Shown here: positions 53,912 to 62,895 of the stretch, one piece after another | How the letters are laid out: each line of letters begins with the position of its first letter | Numbering within the stretch: position 1 is the first letter of the stretch | Assembly (NCBI GenBank): GCA_016930675.1 | Contig: JAFGGG010000009.1 | Location: forward strand, 62,001 to 126,000 | Origin: Spirochaetales bacterium | Lineage (GTDB): Bacteria > Spirochaetota > Spirochaetia > SZUA-6 > RPPD01 | Length of the DNA: 64,000 bases | Direction of reading: 5' to 3' | The notes under the pieces: generated by a model | Databases searched by the model: none | Seen by the model: only the letters and a program-made list of their open reading frames with translations | Told to the model about the DNA's origin: nothing | Made by a program: the position numbers and the translations under genes

Positions 53912-55855
53912 ATGAAAGCCAAAGAAAATGCAAAATCACTTAAAAATATCATAATTTTAGCTTTATTTCTCTACCCATTATTTTTTATATTGGATCTTAT
54001 TGTATATTTCCAATATAAATTTGAGTTACTCACTATAAGAATAATTGTATCTATAATTCTTTTATTATTTCTATTACTTATTAATAAAGTGAAGAATTTA
54101 TTTTTTTTAACTTTTTCAACTCATTTAATTGCAGCAATGGGGATCTCATTTATGTGTGTTATTGTAAAAAAAGGATTTGCATCTCCATATTATGCTGGAA
54201 TATTTCTTGTAATAATTGCTGCATCGGCCTTCTTAAGATTCACTCCAAGATTATTTAATATTTTATTATTATCTATATTAAGTCAGCATTTCATAATGCT
54301 TTCATTTCTACCCTTTAGATTAATGGATTTAATGAACAATATATTTTTTTTAGGTTCCGCTACTCTTATAGCAATAATGATTCACTATACCATATTTAAA
54401 CTATCACAAGAAATAAAAACTCTGGAAGAAAACAAAACCTCCTATTTCATCAATCTGGCCCATGAAACCAAAACACCGTTAACCCTCATTACCAACTATT
54501 TAAACAAGTATATCCGGAAGAAGGGAACGGACCCGGATTTAACAATAATAAAAGACAATATCGGAAAACTTAAGAAAGACATGATGAATTTTCTGGATTA
54601 TGAAAAACTGGAAAAGGGCCAGGAATTTTACGATCATACACTCATAACCGATCTTTCGGAAGTCGTAGATAATTCAGCAAACCTTTTCAAAGAGCTGGCC
54701 GCATATAAAAAAATCAGCATAAAAACGGATCTGCAGCATGATATTGCCGTGGCGGCCGATCCTGCCGCGGTTGACCGTGTTGTCAACAATCTGCTGGATA
54801 ACGCGGTAAAATACACCGGTAAAGGCGGCAGTATATACATAAAACTACATGCCAAAAAGCATGAAATAGAGTTAACCGTAAAGGATTCGGGAATCGGTAT
54901 TTCCGGGGAACAGCTCCAGCATATTTTTAAAGCTTATCATCAGATATCACATAAGAAACGAAACATCCAAGGCATGGGTATGGGCCTGAATATCGTAAAA
55001 AAGATTGTCGACGATATTGAGTGCAGAATTGAAGTTGAAAGCACCCCGTCAAAAGGATCCGAGTTCAAAGTATATTTCCCGGCACACAAAAAGGGGGAAG
55101 GGCAATCAGTGCCCGCTGCGCCGGAGCAAAGCGAATACCCTGTAAAATCCCTCTATAATGAAATAACCGCAGATACTGTATACGAACCCGGCAGATATAC
55201 GCTACTCATTATCGAAGATAATCCCGACATGCTGTTATATCTGAAGCATGCCTTAGGTGAGTCGTATAACGTACAATGCGCGGAGAACGGAAAGCAGGCG
55301 CTGGAAAAGCTTTCTGCCATACCCGTACCGCATCTTGTAGTATCGGACATCATGATGGATACCATGGACGGATATCAGTTTTATGAGGAGTTTAAGAAAG
55401 ATAAAACATATAAAGCAGTACCCGTTATCTTTCTCACCGCAAAAAACACTCAGATTGAAAAGATCAAAGCCCTGCAAAAGGGTGCGGTCGATTTCATCCG
55501 TAAACCCTTCGAGATTGAAGAGCTGAAAGCCAAAATCAGTTCCGTAATAAATGTAACCCAAGCCCAGCAGGAAAGCAGTAAACAAAAACTCATAAAACAG
55601 GTTATGAAAACATTAAACGGTGCTTCGGAACAAGACGACTTCTCATTGCTGTTTGAAAAAAGATGCAGAGAGATTGAAATATCACCGCGAGAGAAACAGA
55701 TTATTTTTTTACTGTTAAAAGGGAACCAGTATAAAGAGATCGCCGACCAACTGCATATATCCATGAATACCGTAAACAGTCATATCCGCAAAATCTATAA
55801 AAAATGTAGCGTGAACAATAAATTAGAGCTGCTCAATCTGTTTAAAACCACATAA
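53912..55855 (+). CDS. Membrane hybrid kinase with receiver and LuxR-type HTH
   Basis: A 647-residue single-chain two-component system. Six membrane helices (about 12-160) form the sensor. HisKA has His184 in FINLAHETKTPLTLI. The HATPase has NNLLDNAVKYTGKGG and KDSGIGISGEQLQHIF. A receiver (about 430-545) has Asp479 (VVSDIMMD) and Lys in FIRKPFEIEE. A LuxR/GerE HTH (about 588-645, SPREKQIIFLLLKGNQYKEI) ends the protein. Sensing and DNA binding in one membrane protein recalls the HTCS regulators of Bacteroides, which carry AraC domains instead. The first 500 bases are far richer in A+T than the rest. Confidence 0.92.
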   Translation: MKAKENAKSLKNIIILALFLYPLFFILDLIVYFQYKFELLTIRIIVSIILLLFLLLINKVKNLFFLTFSTHLIAAMGISFMCVIVKKGFASPYYAGIFLVIIAASAFLRFTPRLFNILLLSILSQHFIMLSFLPFRLMDLMNNIFFLGSATLIAIMIHYTIFKLSQEIKTLEENKTSYFINLAHETKTPLTLITNYLNKYIRKKGTDPDLTIIKDNIGKLKKDMMNFLDYEKLEKGQEFYDHTLITDLSEVVDNSANLFKELAAYKKISIKTDLQHDIAVAADPAAVDRVVNNLLDNAVKYTGKGGSIYIKLHAKKHEIELTVKDSGIGISGEQLQHIFKAYHQISHKKRNIQGMGMGLNIVKKIVDDIECRIEVESTPSKGSEFKVYFPAHKKGEGQSVPAAPEQSEYPVKSLYNEITADTVYEPGRYTLLIIEDNPDMLLYLKHALGESYNVQCAENGKQALEKLSAIPVPHLVVSDIMMDTMDGYQFYEEFKKDKTYKAVPVIFLTAKNTQIEKIKALQKGAVDFIRKPFEIEELKAKISSVINVTQAQQESSKQKLIKQVMKTLNGASEQDDFSLLFEKRCREIEISPREKQIIFLLLKGNQYKEIADQLHISMNTVNSHIRKIYKKCSVNNKLELLNLFKTT

Positions 55856-55858
55856 ATT

Positions 55859-55874
55859 AGTGATAAAAATCACA
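55859..55874 (+). promoter_or_regulatory. CRP/FNR-like site between the kinase and the transposase-like gene
   Basis: AGTGATAAAAATCACA fits TGTGA-N6-TCACA with one mismatch. It lies 85-100 bases before the start at 55959. There is no T tract, so it is not a terminator of the kinase gene. Confidence 0.4.
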
Positions 55875-55958
55875 TAAAAACATTATTTACACAACATGCG
55901 AAAATAAGGTAAAAGACCTATGTTTGACAGTACTCATTCTTTTAAAAAGGAGAGAAAC

Positions 55959-57104
55959 ATGCTTATGACAAGCAAGATTATTCATCGAAGCAGAGTGCTG
56001 GAAATGGTTGATCAAAATTCTATTACACTCAAAGAAGCCTCCCAGCTTATTAATCTAAGTTACCGCCATTTAAGAAGATTATATCAACGATATAAACAAA
56101 AAGGGTACTCTGGATTAATCCACGGACTGCATGGCAGAACATCAAACAGGAAAATTAAAGAAAATATACACAACAATATTTTAACTTATTATAAAAAAAA
56201 CTTCCCCGGTTGCTGTCCCACTCAAGCCGCACAAAAACTTTCCTGCTTGGGCTATGCCGTAAGCCGTGAAACATTAAAGCGCTGGCTGTTGAAAGCGGGT
56301 ATATGGAGTCAAAAACAAAAACAGAGTGCTAACCGGTCAAATAGAAATAGCAATATGAATTTCGGCGAAACCATACTGCTTTTTAGTCGAACCGCCGACT
56401 GGTTGGGGAAAAAAATTGACGAATCATGCCTACTGAGTCTTGTGGATAAAGCGACAGGCACAATCCTCAGCTTGATGGCGGAACAAGAGACAGTACAAGC
56501 GGCCATGCAAATATTATGGTTATGGACGAAAAAATACGGAATACCCATGAACATCTGCTGTGAAGGTAAATATATTTATAAGGCGGATTATAAACCTGCA
56601 ACCGGACATAATATTTTTGATGAAAAGCCAAAGACAGGTTTTTTCGCTTCATGCAACACATTGGGACCGGAGATTATTGTCATGCGCAGGTCTCAGATAA
56701 AGCAACATCTGCCTGAGAACTTTAGTATCTATACCAAAAAATTATTGAAGCAATTACGATCAGCAAAAATAAACAACATACAGGAAGCAAACAAACTGAT
56801 GAGTAACGGATTTTTAAACAATTTTAATAAACCTTTTGCGGAAAATTATAACTACTTTCAGGACTTTCATGTGCGTTTAAGGGAAGAAAATAATCTAAGC
56901 GAGATAATCTGCTTCAGTTCTAAAAAACCTGTTTCAGGAAAGCGTACTATCGAGTATGAAAACAGATTATTCCGTATTACTGAAGATAATCCACTGATTC
57001 CCCGTCCGCATTCAGAAGTAGTGGTAAAGGAATGGTTAAACGGTTCCGTTCATATTTTGTATAAAAAATATGAACTAAAGGTAAAAGAAATAATTAATAA
57101 ATAA
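55959..57104 (+). CDS. ISNCY-type transposase homologue lacking catalytic acids
   Basis: The start is set at ATG 55959 because AAAAGGAGAG lies just upstream. The protein has 381 residues. The N-terminus is a pair of helix-turn-helix units (TLKEASQLINLSYRHLRRLY, VSRETLKRWLLKAGIWS) as in ISNCY/IS481-like transposases. In the RNase H core the usual first Asp (QIDGS) is replaced by LLFSRTADW. SLVDKATG keeps an Asp, and the later acidic position reads NICCEGKYIY. The C-terminal domain LFRITEDNPLIPRPHSEVVV is complete. The frame is intact over full length but catalysis looks lost. No inverted repeats or target duplication were found around it. Confidence 0.7.
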   Translation: MLMTSKIIHRSRVLEMVDQNSITLKEASQLINLSYRHLRRLYQRYKQKGYSGLIHGLHGRTSNRKIKENIHNNILTYYKKNFPGCCPTQAAQKLSCLGYAVSRETLKRWLLKAGIWSQKQKQSANRSNRNSNMNFGETILLFSRTADWLGKKIDESCLLSLVDKATGTILSLMAEQETVQAAMQILWLWTKKYGIPMNICCEGKYIYKADYKPATGHNIFDEKPKTGFFASCNTLGPEIIVMRRSQIKQHLPENFSIYTKKLLKQLRSAKINNIQEANKLMSNGFLNNFNKPFAENYNYFQDFHVRLREENNLSEIICFSSKKPVSGKRTIEYENRLFRITEDNPLIPRPHSEVVVKEWLNGSVHILYKKYELKVKEIINK

Positions 57105-57147
57105 CTGCATATAATAGTCTTATCTAAAAAAGTGATTTTAACTTTTT

Positions 57148-59370
57148 CTAATTCTGCTTATTTTGTGTAGCAAGAATAGTCTGCACGCTCTTGATTAATT
57201 CTTCTTCATTAACGGGTTTCTGAAAAACCGCGGTGGCGTTTAGCGACTTGAGCTTGTCTTCATAATAGGCCCGGTCCGAACCGGAAACAACTACCACGGG
57301 AATTTCTCCTTCTTTTTTTCCCATCAGCTCGAAAAGCAGTTCCTCACCTTTATTTATTCCCAAATCAAGATCAAGGATTATGATATCCGGCTTATCGTAC
57401 TCGTGATATATCTTATCGCGAGCCTCACTTAAATTGGATGCAAAAAGCACGGTAAGGCCAGCGCTTTTTAAAATAAGTCCCAGTTCCTCGCGTATAGACT
57501 GGGTGTCATCGATAATCAAAGCACGCTTGTTCTTTAAAAGCAGTTCGGTCTCCGGCTCCTGTTTTAAATACGAGCTTAACGGTTTGGGCGCTGCTTTTAT
57601 TAGTTCATGCACATATTTATTAATTCTGATAACAAAATCGGCCCCTTCTCCGGTTATGCCCTGTTCTGCTATGGTGCCGCCCATTTCTTCAATACGCTTT
57701 TTTATGGTACTTAGGCCCACCCCGTGTTCCATAAGACCTTGGCCGTCTATAGACTTTCTCGCCGTTCGCTTGGTTGAATATCCTTCAAAAACAGCCAGCT
57801 TCTTTTCCTCCGGTATACCCGGTCCGTTATCTTTAAAGTGGATAACAAAAAACTCACTGTTATCTTTATCTTTTTCCGAATACACTTCGATCCAGATTTT
57901 TTTATCTTTTCGTATGTTATCATGATCGCTTTCCAGAAGCGCCCTGAATGAGTTTAAAAATAAATTCCTGATGATATCCTCTTCCAGAATAAAGTCATAC
58001 ACCGGCAGCACAACCACTTCGTCCGTATGATTTTCATACCCAAATTCAATATGATACGCATCCAGCTCTTTTTCATAGGTATCCAAAATATTGTAATACA
58101 CCCTTTTTAAGGTGGCGTTTACATGCGATTTGATGTCGATGTCTTTTCCTCTTTGATAAGAAATAATCGCGTAAATATAATCGATAATACTGTTCATATT
58201 GAGATATAATTCATCAAGTGAAGTAATTGCTTCATTTGAATAGTGCTCGATTTTTTTACTGATGAACTGTTTAATCTTATCCAGATTTTTTCTTTCAAAA
58301 CTGCTGGAAATAGTTCTTTTTACCTCATCAAAAAACTTCTTATATTCACTGATTGCAAAAGATACATTGTCTTTTTGCATTTTTAACAGCGTGGTGTTTT
58401 CAAAATAATCCATAATATGGGTGATGGATTTATTAAAGGCCTCCGGGATCTTTTTCTCAAGCTCCTGTACCGCGTCTTTCAGCAGCAGCATTTTTTTAGA
58501 AAGCTTTTTACTCATACCTTTTTGTACCGCGTGCTTGTTCATGATGGTATGCGATATGTTCCTTAAACCCGCGTCGGTTTCCTGCTCCATTGAATGTAGT
58601 GTGGACTGGGTTAAGCTCAGTTCTTGTTTGGTTTTGGCTAACTCATCTTTTGTTTTCTCTATTTCCAATTCTTCTTCATATTGAATACGCTTTCTTAATA
58701 GAAAAGTTTGTCTGATATAAAACTCGATAAAATATCCGGCAATCATTCCCATAATATTAGCGGATACAAGAAAAAAGTTATTGTTTAAGAATATTGGTAT
58801 TCTTTCTGGAAACGAAAGCATATTATTAAAAAATATAGCAACAAATTCATAAGCTAATACAAGAATCAAACCAACTATACTCGCATACATAATACGGATA
58901 CGCAGTAAGGTGTAAACGGCAATTATTACAAGTATTATTCCCACATAATATAAATAAAATCCTTGTTCTGATTCCTGAGTGATTGCAACCATAGCTGCAA
59001 TTCCAAATCCTGCTATCAAGGCAGAAATACTTAACGATAATTGCATTATTTTTTTAAATAGATTAAATAAAGATAAAAATAAACATAGAATAATTGCTGG
59101 ACAAATAAAAGCATATCTTATAAACCATACATTGTGTTTATTTATTGGAACAATCCATATATCTAATATTCCAAAAACAGCTACTAAAATAACACTTAGT
59201 AAAAGAGCGACACGTATAACACCTAAAGAACTTACATAATAATCATTAAAGAATTCAGATTCTAGCTCTTTGTTGAATTTTGAAATAATATGTCTAAAAT
59301 GCAATTGAGGTAGATCACTGATTTTTTTTTCATAGTATATTTGTTTTTCTGTTTTTTGGTTATTTTTCAT
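57148..59370 (-). CDS. Six-helix hybrid histidine kinase with C-terminal receiver
   Basis: A 740-residue kinase. Six membrane helices (about 50-220) form the sensor, including YYVGIILVIIAVYTLLR, which resembles YYAGIFLVIIAASAFLR in the 53912 kinase. A coiled coil (225-265) and a dimerisation helix with candidate His274 (RNISHTIMNKH) follow. The HATPase has IIRNLFLNSFRALLES, KDNGPGIPEE and GVGLSTIKKRIEEMGG. The receiver (about 625-735) has ALIIDDTQSI, the acceptor Asp in IIILDLDLGINKG, and FQKPVNEEE. The layout parallels quorum-sensing kinases such as CqsS. Its start overlaps the methyltransferase gene by 4 bases (ATGA). Confidence 0.88.
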   Translation of the reverse strand: MKNNQKTEKQIYYEKKISDLPQLHFRHIISKFNKELESEFFNDYYVSSLGVIRVALLLSVILVAVFGILDIWIVPINKHNVWFIRYAFICPAIILCLFLSLFNLFKKIMQLSLSISALIAGFGIAAMVAITQESEQGFYLYYVGIILVIIAVYTLLRIRIMYASIVGLILVLAYEFVAIFFNNMLSFPERIPIFLNNNFFLVSANIMGMIAGYFIEFYIRQTFLLRKRIQYEEELEIEKTKDELAKTKQELSLTQSTLHSMEQETDAGLRNISHTIMNKHAVQKGMSKKLSKKMLLLKDAVQELEKKIPEAFNKSITHIMDYFENTTLLKMQKDNVSFAISEYKKFFDEVKRTISSSFERKNLDKIKQFISKKIEHYSNEAITSLDELYLNMNSIIDYIYAIISYQRGKDIDIKSHVNATLKRVYYNILDTYEKELDAYHIEFGYENHTDEVVVLPVYDFILEEDIIRNLFLNSFRALLESDHDNIRKDKKIWIEVYSEKDKDNSEFFVIHFKDNGPGIPEEKKLAVFEGYSTKRTARKSIDGQGLMEHGVGLSTIKKRIEEMGGTIAEQGITGEGADFVIRINKYVHELIKAAPKPLSSYLKQEPETELLLKNKRALIIDDTQSIREELGLILKSAGLTVLFASNLSEARDKIYHEYDKPDIIILDLDLGINKGEELLFELMGKKEGEIPVVVVSGSDRAYYEDKLKSLNATAVFQKPVNEEELIKSVQTILATQNKQN

Positions 59371-60305
59371 TTTTTTGTTATTTCAACATATTGATATACA
59401 TTCTGCTGATCTTTACTGAAATTTACATTTTCCATACTATCTAGATCATCTATAATTGTATGAATTTCTTGTTCATCTTTATAATTGAGATACCACTCGC
59501 CAACATACTCCATCCATAACTTTGTTGGATTATCAGGATGAGCATTCGTAAAAAAAAGTTTTCCTCCGGTATCTATGTTTTCCCATAAAGTGTTTAAAAT
59601 TTTTTTTGCACTTTTTACTGAGAAATAATCTAATAAACCAACTATATAAATAAAATCTCTTTTTCCTATCAAATTACATTTTTTATTTTTAATAATAAAT
59701 CTAATAATATTTTCTCTCATAAAAGTAGTATTATTAATTGTCTTTTTTTTCAGTTTTTGTTTTATACGCTCTAGTGCCAATTTATCCTGATCTAAAAGAA
59801 AAATATCTTTTTCTTCTAGTGTATTTTTATTTAAATGCCAAAACTCAATACAAGAACCACATCCTATACTAGCAATTCTTTTTCCAGATAATTTTACTTT
59901 TTCTTTTATAAGATTCATACGATCAACAGTTGCATGAGGATTTTCCATACTAAATGTAAGTGAGGAAATTAATTTGCCAAGTTCTGTTTCCCCTAGATAA
60001 CGATAAGAACCTCCTTTTGTTATAGCAAACCAAATCATCTCTAAATTTTTAAAATCACCGGCATAGCCTCTTGGTTTATCATAACTATATTTACAATAGT
60101 ATGATTCATGTGCAATGCTTAAGAGTAATTCTTGAAATATTTTCTTTTGCTTTTTATCCTGTTCTTCATTGAACGATTTACGATATTCTGTAAGCTCCTT
60201 CAGTTTTTCCTGTAAGATTCTTGAAGCTTCTTCTTCGCCCTGTTCCCGGGCGGTATGAGGTAATGAGAGAAGTATGTCCTTCAATTCCAAATATCGCTTT
60301 TTCAT
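59367..60305 (-). CDS. Class I methyltransferase coupled to the hybrid kinase
   Basis: A 312-residue protein. The N-terminal helical part ends in ESYYCKYSYDKPRGYAGDFK, a motif of a methyltransferase subgroup often linked to signalling genes. The SAM fold follows with motif I IASIGCGSCIEFWHLN (near 148), IFLLDQDKLALERIKQKL, FIYIVGLLDYFSVKSAKKIL and GGKLFFTNAHPDNPTKLWMEYVGE (the last as two blocks). The 4-base overlap with the kinase implies joint function. Autoinducer synthesis is one possibility by analogy with phcB next to phcS, but the substrate is unknown. A+T-rich compared with neighbours. Confidence 0.75.
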   Translation of the reverse strand: MKKRYLELKDILLSLPHTAREQGEEEASRILQEKLKELTEYRKSFNEEQDKKQKKIFQELLLSIAHESYYCKYSYDKPRGYAGDFKNLEMIWFAITKGGSYRYLGETELGKLISSLTFSMENPHATVDRMNLIKEKVKLSGKRIASIGCGSCIEFWHLNKNTLEEKDIFLLDQDKLALERIKQKLKKKTINNTTFMRENIIRFIIKNKKCNLIGKRDFIYIVGLLDYFSVKSAKKILNTLWENIDTGGKLFFTNAHPDNPTKLWMEYVGEWYLNYKDEQEIHTIIDDLDSMENVNFSKDQQNVYQYVEITKK

Positions 60306-60548
60306 TGTTGTGCCTTATTTTTCAAACTTCTTTAGATGTGCTTTTTAGAATTGATTTTTTTCTCTATTTTTTTGTACCCAAAATCGCTGTCTCTGTCCAG
60401 CACAATTTATTTTTTTTACTGGATTCATGGTGGTTGACACGCGAATTTATTGCTTGGTGCTGCGAAACTTTCATCAGTCGCCAGGTGTTACAGGTTGTAT
60501 TTATTGCTGTAAGTCGTTGAATTTGCACATGGCGGACCAGGCTTGCCG
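60306..60548. other. Non-coding stretch upstream of the methyltransferase
   Basis: The region between the methyltransferase start and the hicB remnant has no convincing coding frame. It contains CGTTGT-TGG-ACAACG just beyond its right end (60555-60569), which marks the break in hicB. It may be inserted or cassette-derived DNA. Confidence 0.5.
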
Positions 60549-60668
60549 CTAATCCGTTGTTGGACAACGTTTCTTATCTTTTACTGTTGCAACACAACCA
60601 GGGAGATCGGGGACATAAGCACTGTACCCTGTATTAGTCTTTTCAAAAACAACTAAATATCTATGCAT
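60549..60668 (-). pseudogene. hicB: Truncated hicB antitoxin remnant
   Basis: ATG 60668 starts MHRYLVVFEKTNTGYSAYVP, then DLPGCVATVKDKK, a clear HicB N-terminus. Similarity ends at about 60570, where the sequence becomes CGTTGTCCAACAACG, and a TAG follows at 60549. Only 39 residues remain, without the C-terminal dimerisation and DNA-binding part. It lies 9 bases after the hicA stop. Confidence 0.75.
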
Positions 60669-60677
60669 AAAAACTCC

Positions 60678-60875
60678 TTAATCCTTAAGCTTTGCTTGTT
60701 TTAAGATACTATTTAATGTTCCTGGAGCTATCTCATCAGACAATTTATAAAAAGCAACTGTAACCAATCCCCTTTTCGTAGAATGTTTAAATTGTTTATG
60801 GCTACCTTTTTGGCGCACATCAAATCACCCATCATTAATTAATTTTTTTATGATATCTTTACCTGTAATAGGCAT
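60678..60875 (-). pseudogene. hicA: hicA toxin with an in-frame TGA
   Basis: ATG 60875 begins MPITGKDIIKKLINDG and is cut by TGA at 60825-60827 (codon 17), where HicA proteins have Trp (DGW). The frame continues FDVRQKGSHKQFKHSTKRG and ends LNSILKQAKLKD at TAA 60678. The RNA-binding histidine segment (KGSHKQFKH) is intact, so a single TGG-to-TGA change inactivated an otherwise complete toxin of 65 residues. Confidence 0.8.
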
Positions 60876-60967
60876 AAATAAGTCTACTAAAAATCAATGT
60901 AGTTTGCAATATTTTGATCATTTTCAAAATGTCATCTAATCCCCGAATGCACACCCTGCCACAACTC

Positions 60968-61555
60968 CTACATCATACCCGGCTTGATATTTTGCCGTAA
61001 ACGCTCCACCACCTTCCGTATCCTTCCGGCCCGTGTTTCCGGGCGTTTCGCGTCCTTTATCCAGCCGATATACATGGTCTGGTAGCTGTTGGCAAACGCA
61101 TTAAAATTTTTCCAGGCCGGGGGTGCCTTCCGCAGGGCTTTTTCAAGATCTGCCGGCAGCGGCGGTTTTTCTTTTGACGAATAGGCCGCCTGCCAGCGGC
61201 CGTTGGCCTTTGCCTGCTTAATTGTCTCCAGTCCAGCTTCTGTCATCTGCCCGGAGTTTATGAGTGCCTGGGCCCTGTTCCTGTTTAACTTTGACCAGAT
61301 ACTGTTTTTCCTGCGCGGGGAAAAGCGCAGGATGTAGGTGGCGGCATCCACGCTTTGCATCTTGCCGTCAATCCAGCCGGAACAGATCGCTTCTTCCACG
61401 GCATCGTCATAATACACTCCCCCGGCATCCGCCCCTTTCTTGCGGATCACCAGCCACGCACTGGCCGCCGAATTATGATTGGAAGCCAGCCATGCGCGCC
61501 ATTCGGACCTGCCCTCAAATAATAATGGTTTGTTTATTGTATCATTATTCTTCAT
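60968..61555 (-). CDS. YdeI/OmpD-associated family protein
   Basis: A 195-residue protein of the YdeI/OmpD-associated family (bacteriocin-protection-like): EGRSEWRAWLASNHNSAASA, VYYDDAVEEAICSGWIDGKM, RFSPRRKNSIWSKLNRNRAQ, then a C-terminal domain with LPADLEKALRKAPPAWKNFN and KRPETRAGRIRKVVERL. The family is widespread and cytoplasmic; its activity is not settled. G+C content is higher than in the hicAB remnant next to it. Confidence 0.88.
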   Translation of the reverse strand: MKNNDTINKPLLFEGRSEWRAWLASNHNSAASAWLVIRKKGADAGGVYYDDAVEEAICSGWIDGKMQSVDAATYILRFSPRRKNSIWSKLNRNRAQALINSGQMTEAGLETIKQAKANGRWQAAYSSKEKPPLPADLEKALRKAPPAWKNFNAFANSYQTMYIGWIKDAKRPETRAGRIRKVVERLRQNIKPGMM

Positions 61556-61589
61556 AACCGCTTCGCCATCCCAATCTGACTTTAACTCC

Positions 61590-62823
61590 TTATCCGTCCG
61601 TCACTTTCTTCCTCAAAAAAAGCGAACCTACCGCGCCAAGTAAAGCCGCACCTCCGGCGGCAATAAAGACCGGACCGTACGAACCGCCTGCCTGGGCGAT
61701 CCGTCCGGCCGCGAACGGGCCCGCGACCTGTCCGATACCGAAAAATAAAGTGATAAAACCGATAGCCGCGGGAGCCAGGCGTGAGCCCAGAATATCGCCT
61801 GCCGTGGCGGCCATTACCGCGGGGATACTGAACGAGGTAAGGGCAAACAGCGCTGCGGAAAAATAAAAACCGAAGGGTGTCTTAAAAAGGCCGAAGCTCG
61901 CGTAGCATACAAACTGAATAAAGTAGATAATTACGAGCACGTACTTTCTGCCGATTTTATCCGAAATCCATCCCCAGCAAAAACCGCTTACGATGCTCAC
62001 CACACCTACTCCGAACCAGAGGGTGCCCGCGTGCTCCATGGAAAAACCGCCCTCTCCCTGCAGGTAGCGCGCGAAAAACATCGTGTAGATAATATACGAA
62101 AATCCATACATCACGTATATGAGGGCCAACTACCACACGGTCGGGTTTTTATAGACCATGTTCCAGGCGGGCACGGCAGGTTTTATGTGTTTTTTTGCCG
62201 CTGTCTGCGGGCTGTTGCGTAAAAACAGCGTGCTGAGAATAAAAGACAAGACACAGATCGCTGCGTAAGCGAACCAGCAGTAGCGCCAGCCGTCCGTATT
62301 ATAATTCGCAAGGATAAAGGGAACCAGCAGGCCGGATATCACCAATCCCAGGCTGGAGCCGCTTACCACTATTCCCGTGGCCAGTCCTCTGCGCTTTGTC
62401 AGGAACCAGGCGGCTATCAGTCCCATCACGGGAATATTCACTCCCCCGGTTCCCATACCGGTAAGGGCGCGCATAATACCCGCGCCCCAAAAATCATCGG
62501 TAATTCCTGTAAGAAATATGGAGACGGCTAATAAAGCACTCGACATTAAAATGATTATCTTCGGACCGAAGCGGGAGGATAATATGCCTCCCGCAATCGA
62601 TAACAAAAGGTAGCCTATCATATTGGCGGTCGCGATATCGCCCACTTCAGCGTCGCTTAGGCTTAATCCGCTTTGCATATCGGGCAGAACCATGGTATAA
62701 CCCAGACGGCCCAAGCCAATGGCGGCAGTGGTGGCGAGCAGACACACCGCGAGTACAATCCAGGCGTAATTTGTATGCTGTACTTCAGCCGATTTAGCGT
62801 TTAACAGAAACGTATCCTTTCAT
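61590..62823 (-). pseudogene. MFS transporter broken by a stop and a likely frameshift
   Basis: Two adjacent same-frame segments make one 12-helix MFS transporter: 62130-62747 (GLGRLGYTMVLPDMQSGLSL, FLTKRRGLATGIVVSGSSLG) and 61590-62129 (WGWISDKIGRKYVLVIIYF). They are separated only by TAG at 62130-62132, after NPTVW. The frame also stays open upstream of 62747 (NYAWIVLAVCLLATT) without a start. Removing one G from the AAAGG near 62816 would join it to ATG 62823 and give MKDTFLLNAKSAEVQHTNYA. Two lesions make this a pseudogene, unless they are assembly errors. Confidence 0.8.
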
Positions 62824-62895
62824 TCCGGGCCCGTTCTCACCTCGCCGCAGCCCGGCCCGGAAAACAGAGATATTTCACTCACCAGTTCATGCCGA

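Noticed and set aside
60364-60567. 67-codon reading frame on the minus strand beside the hicB remnant
   Set aside because: Its start lies in the recombination-like boundary, it has no ribosome site and no recognisable domain.
34979-62132. Stop-codon reassignment explaining the in-frame stops
   Set aside because: The three interrupted genes use three different stop codons, and all other genes use TAA, TGA and TAG as normal stops.
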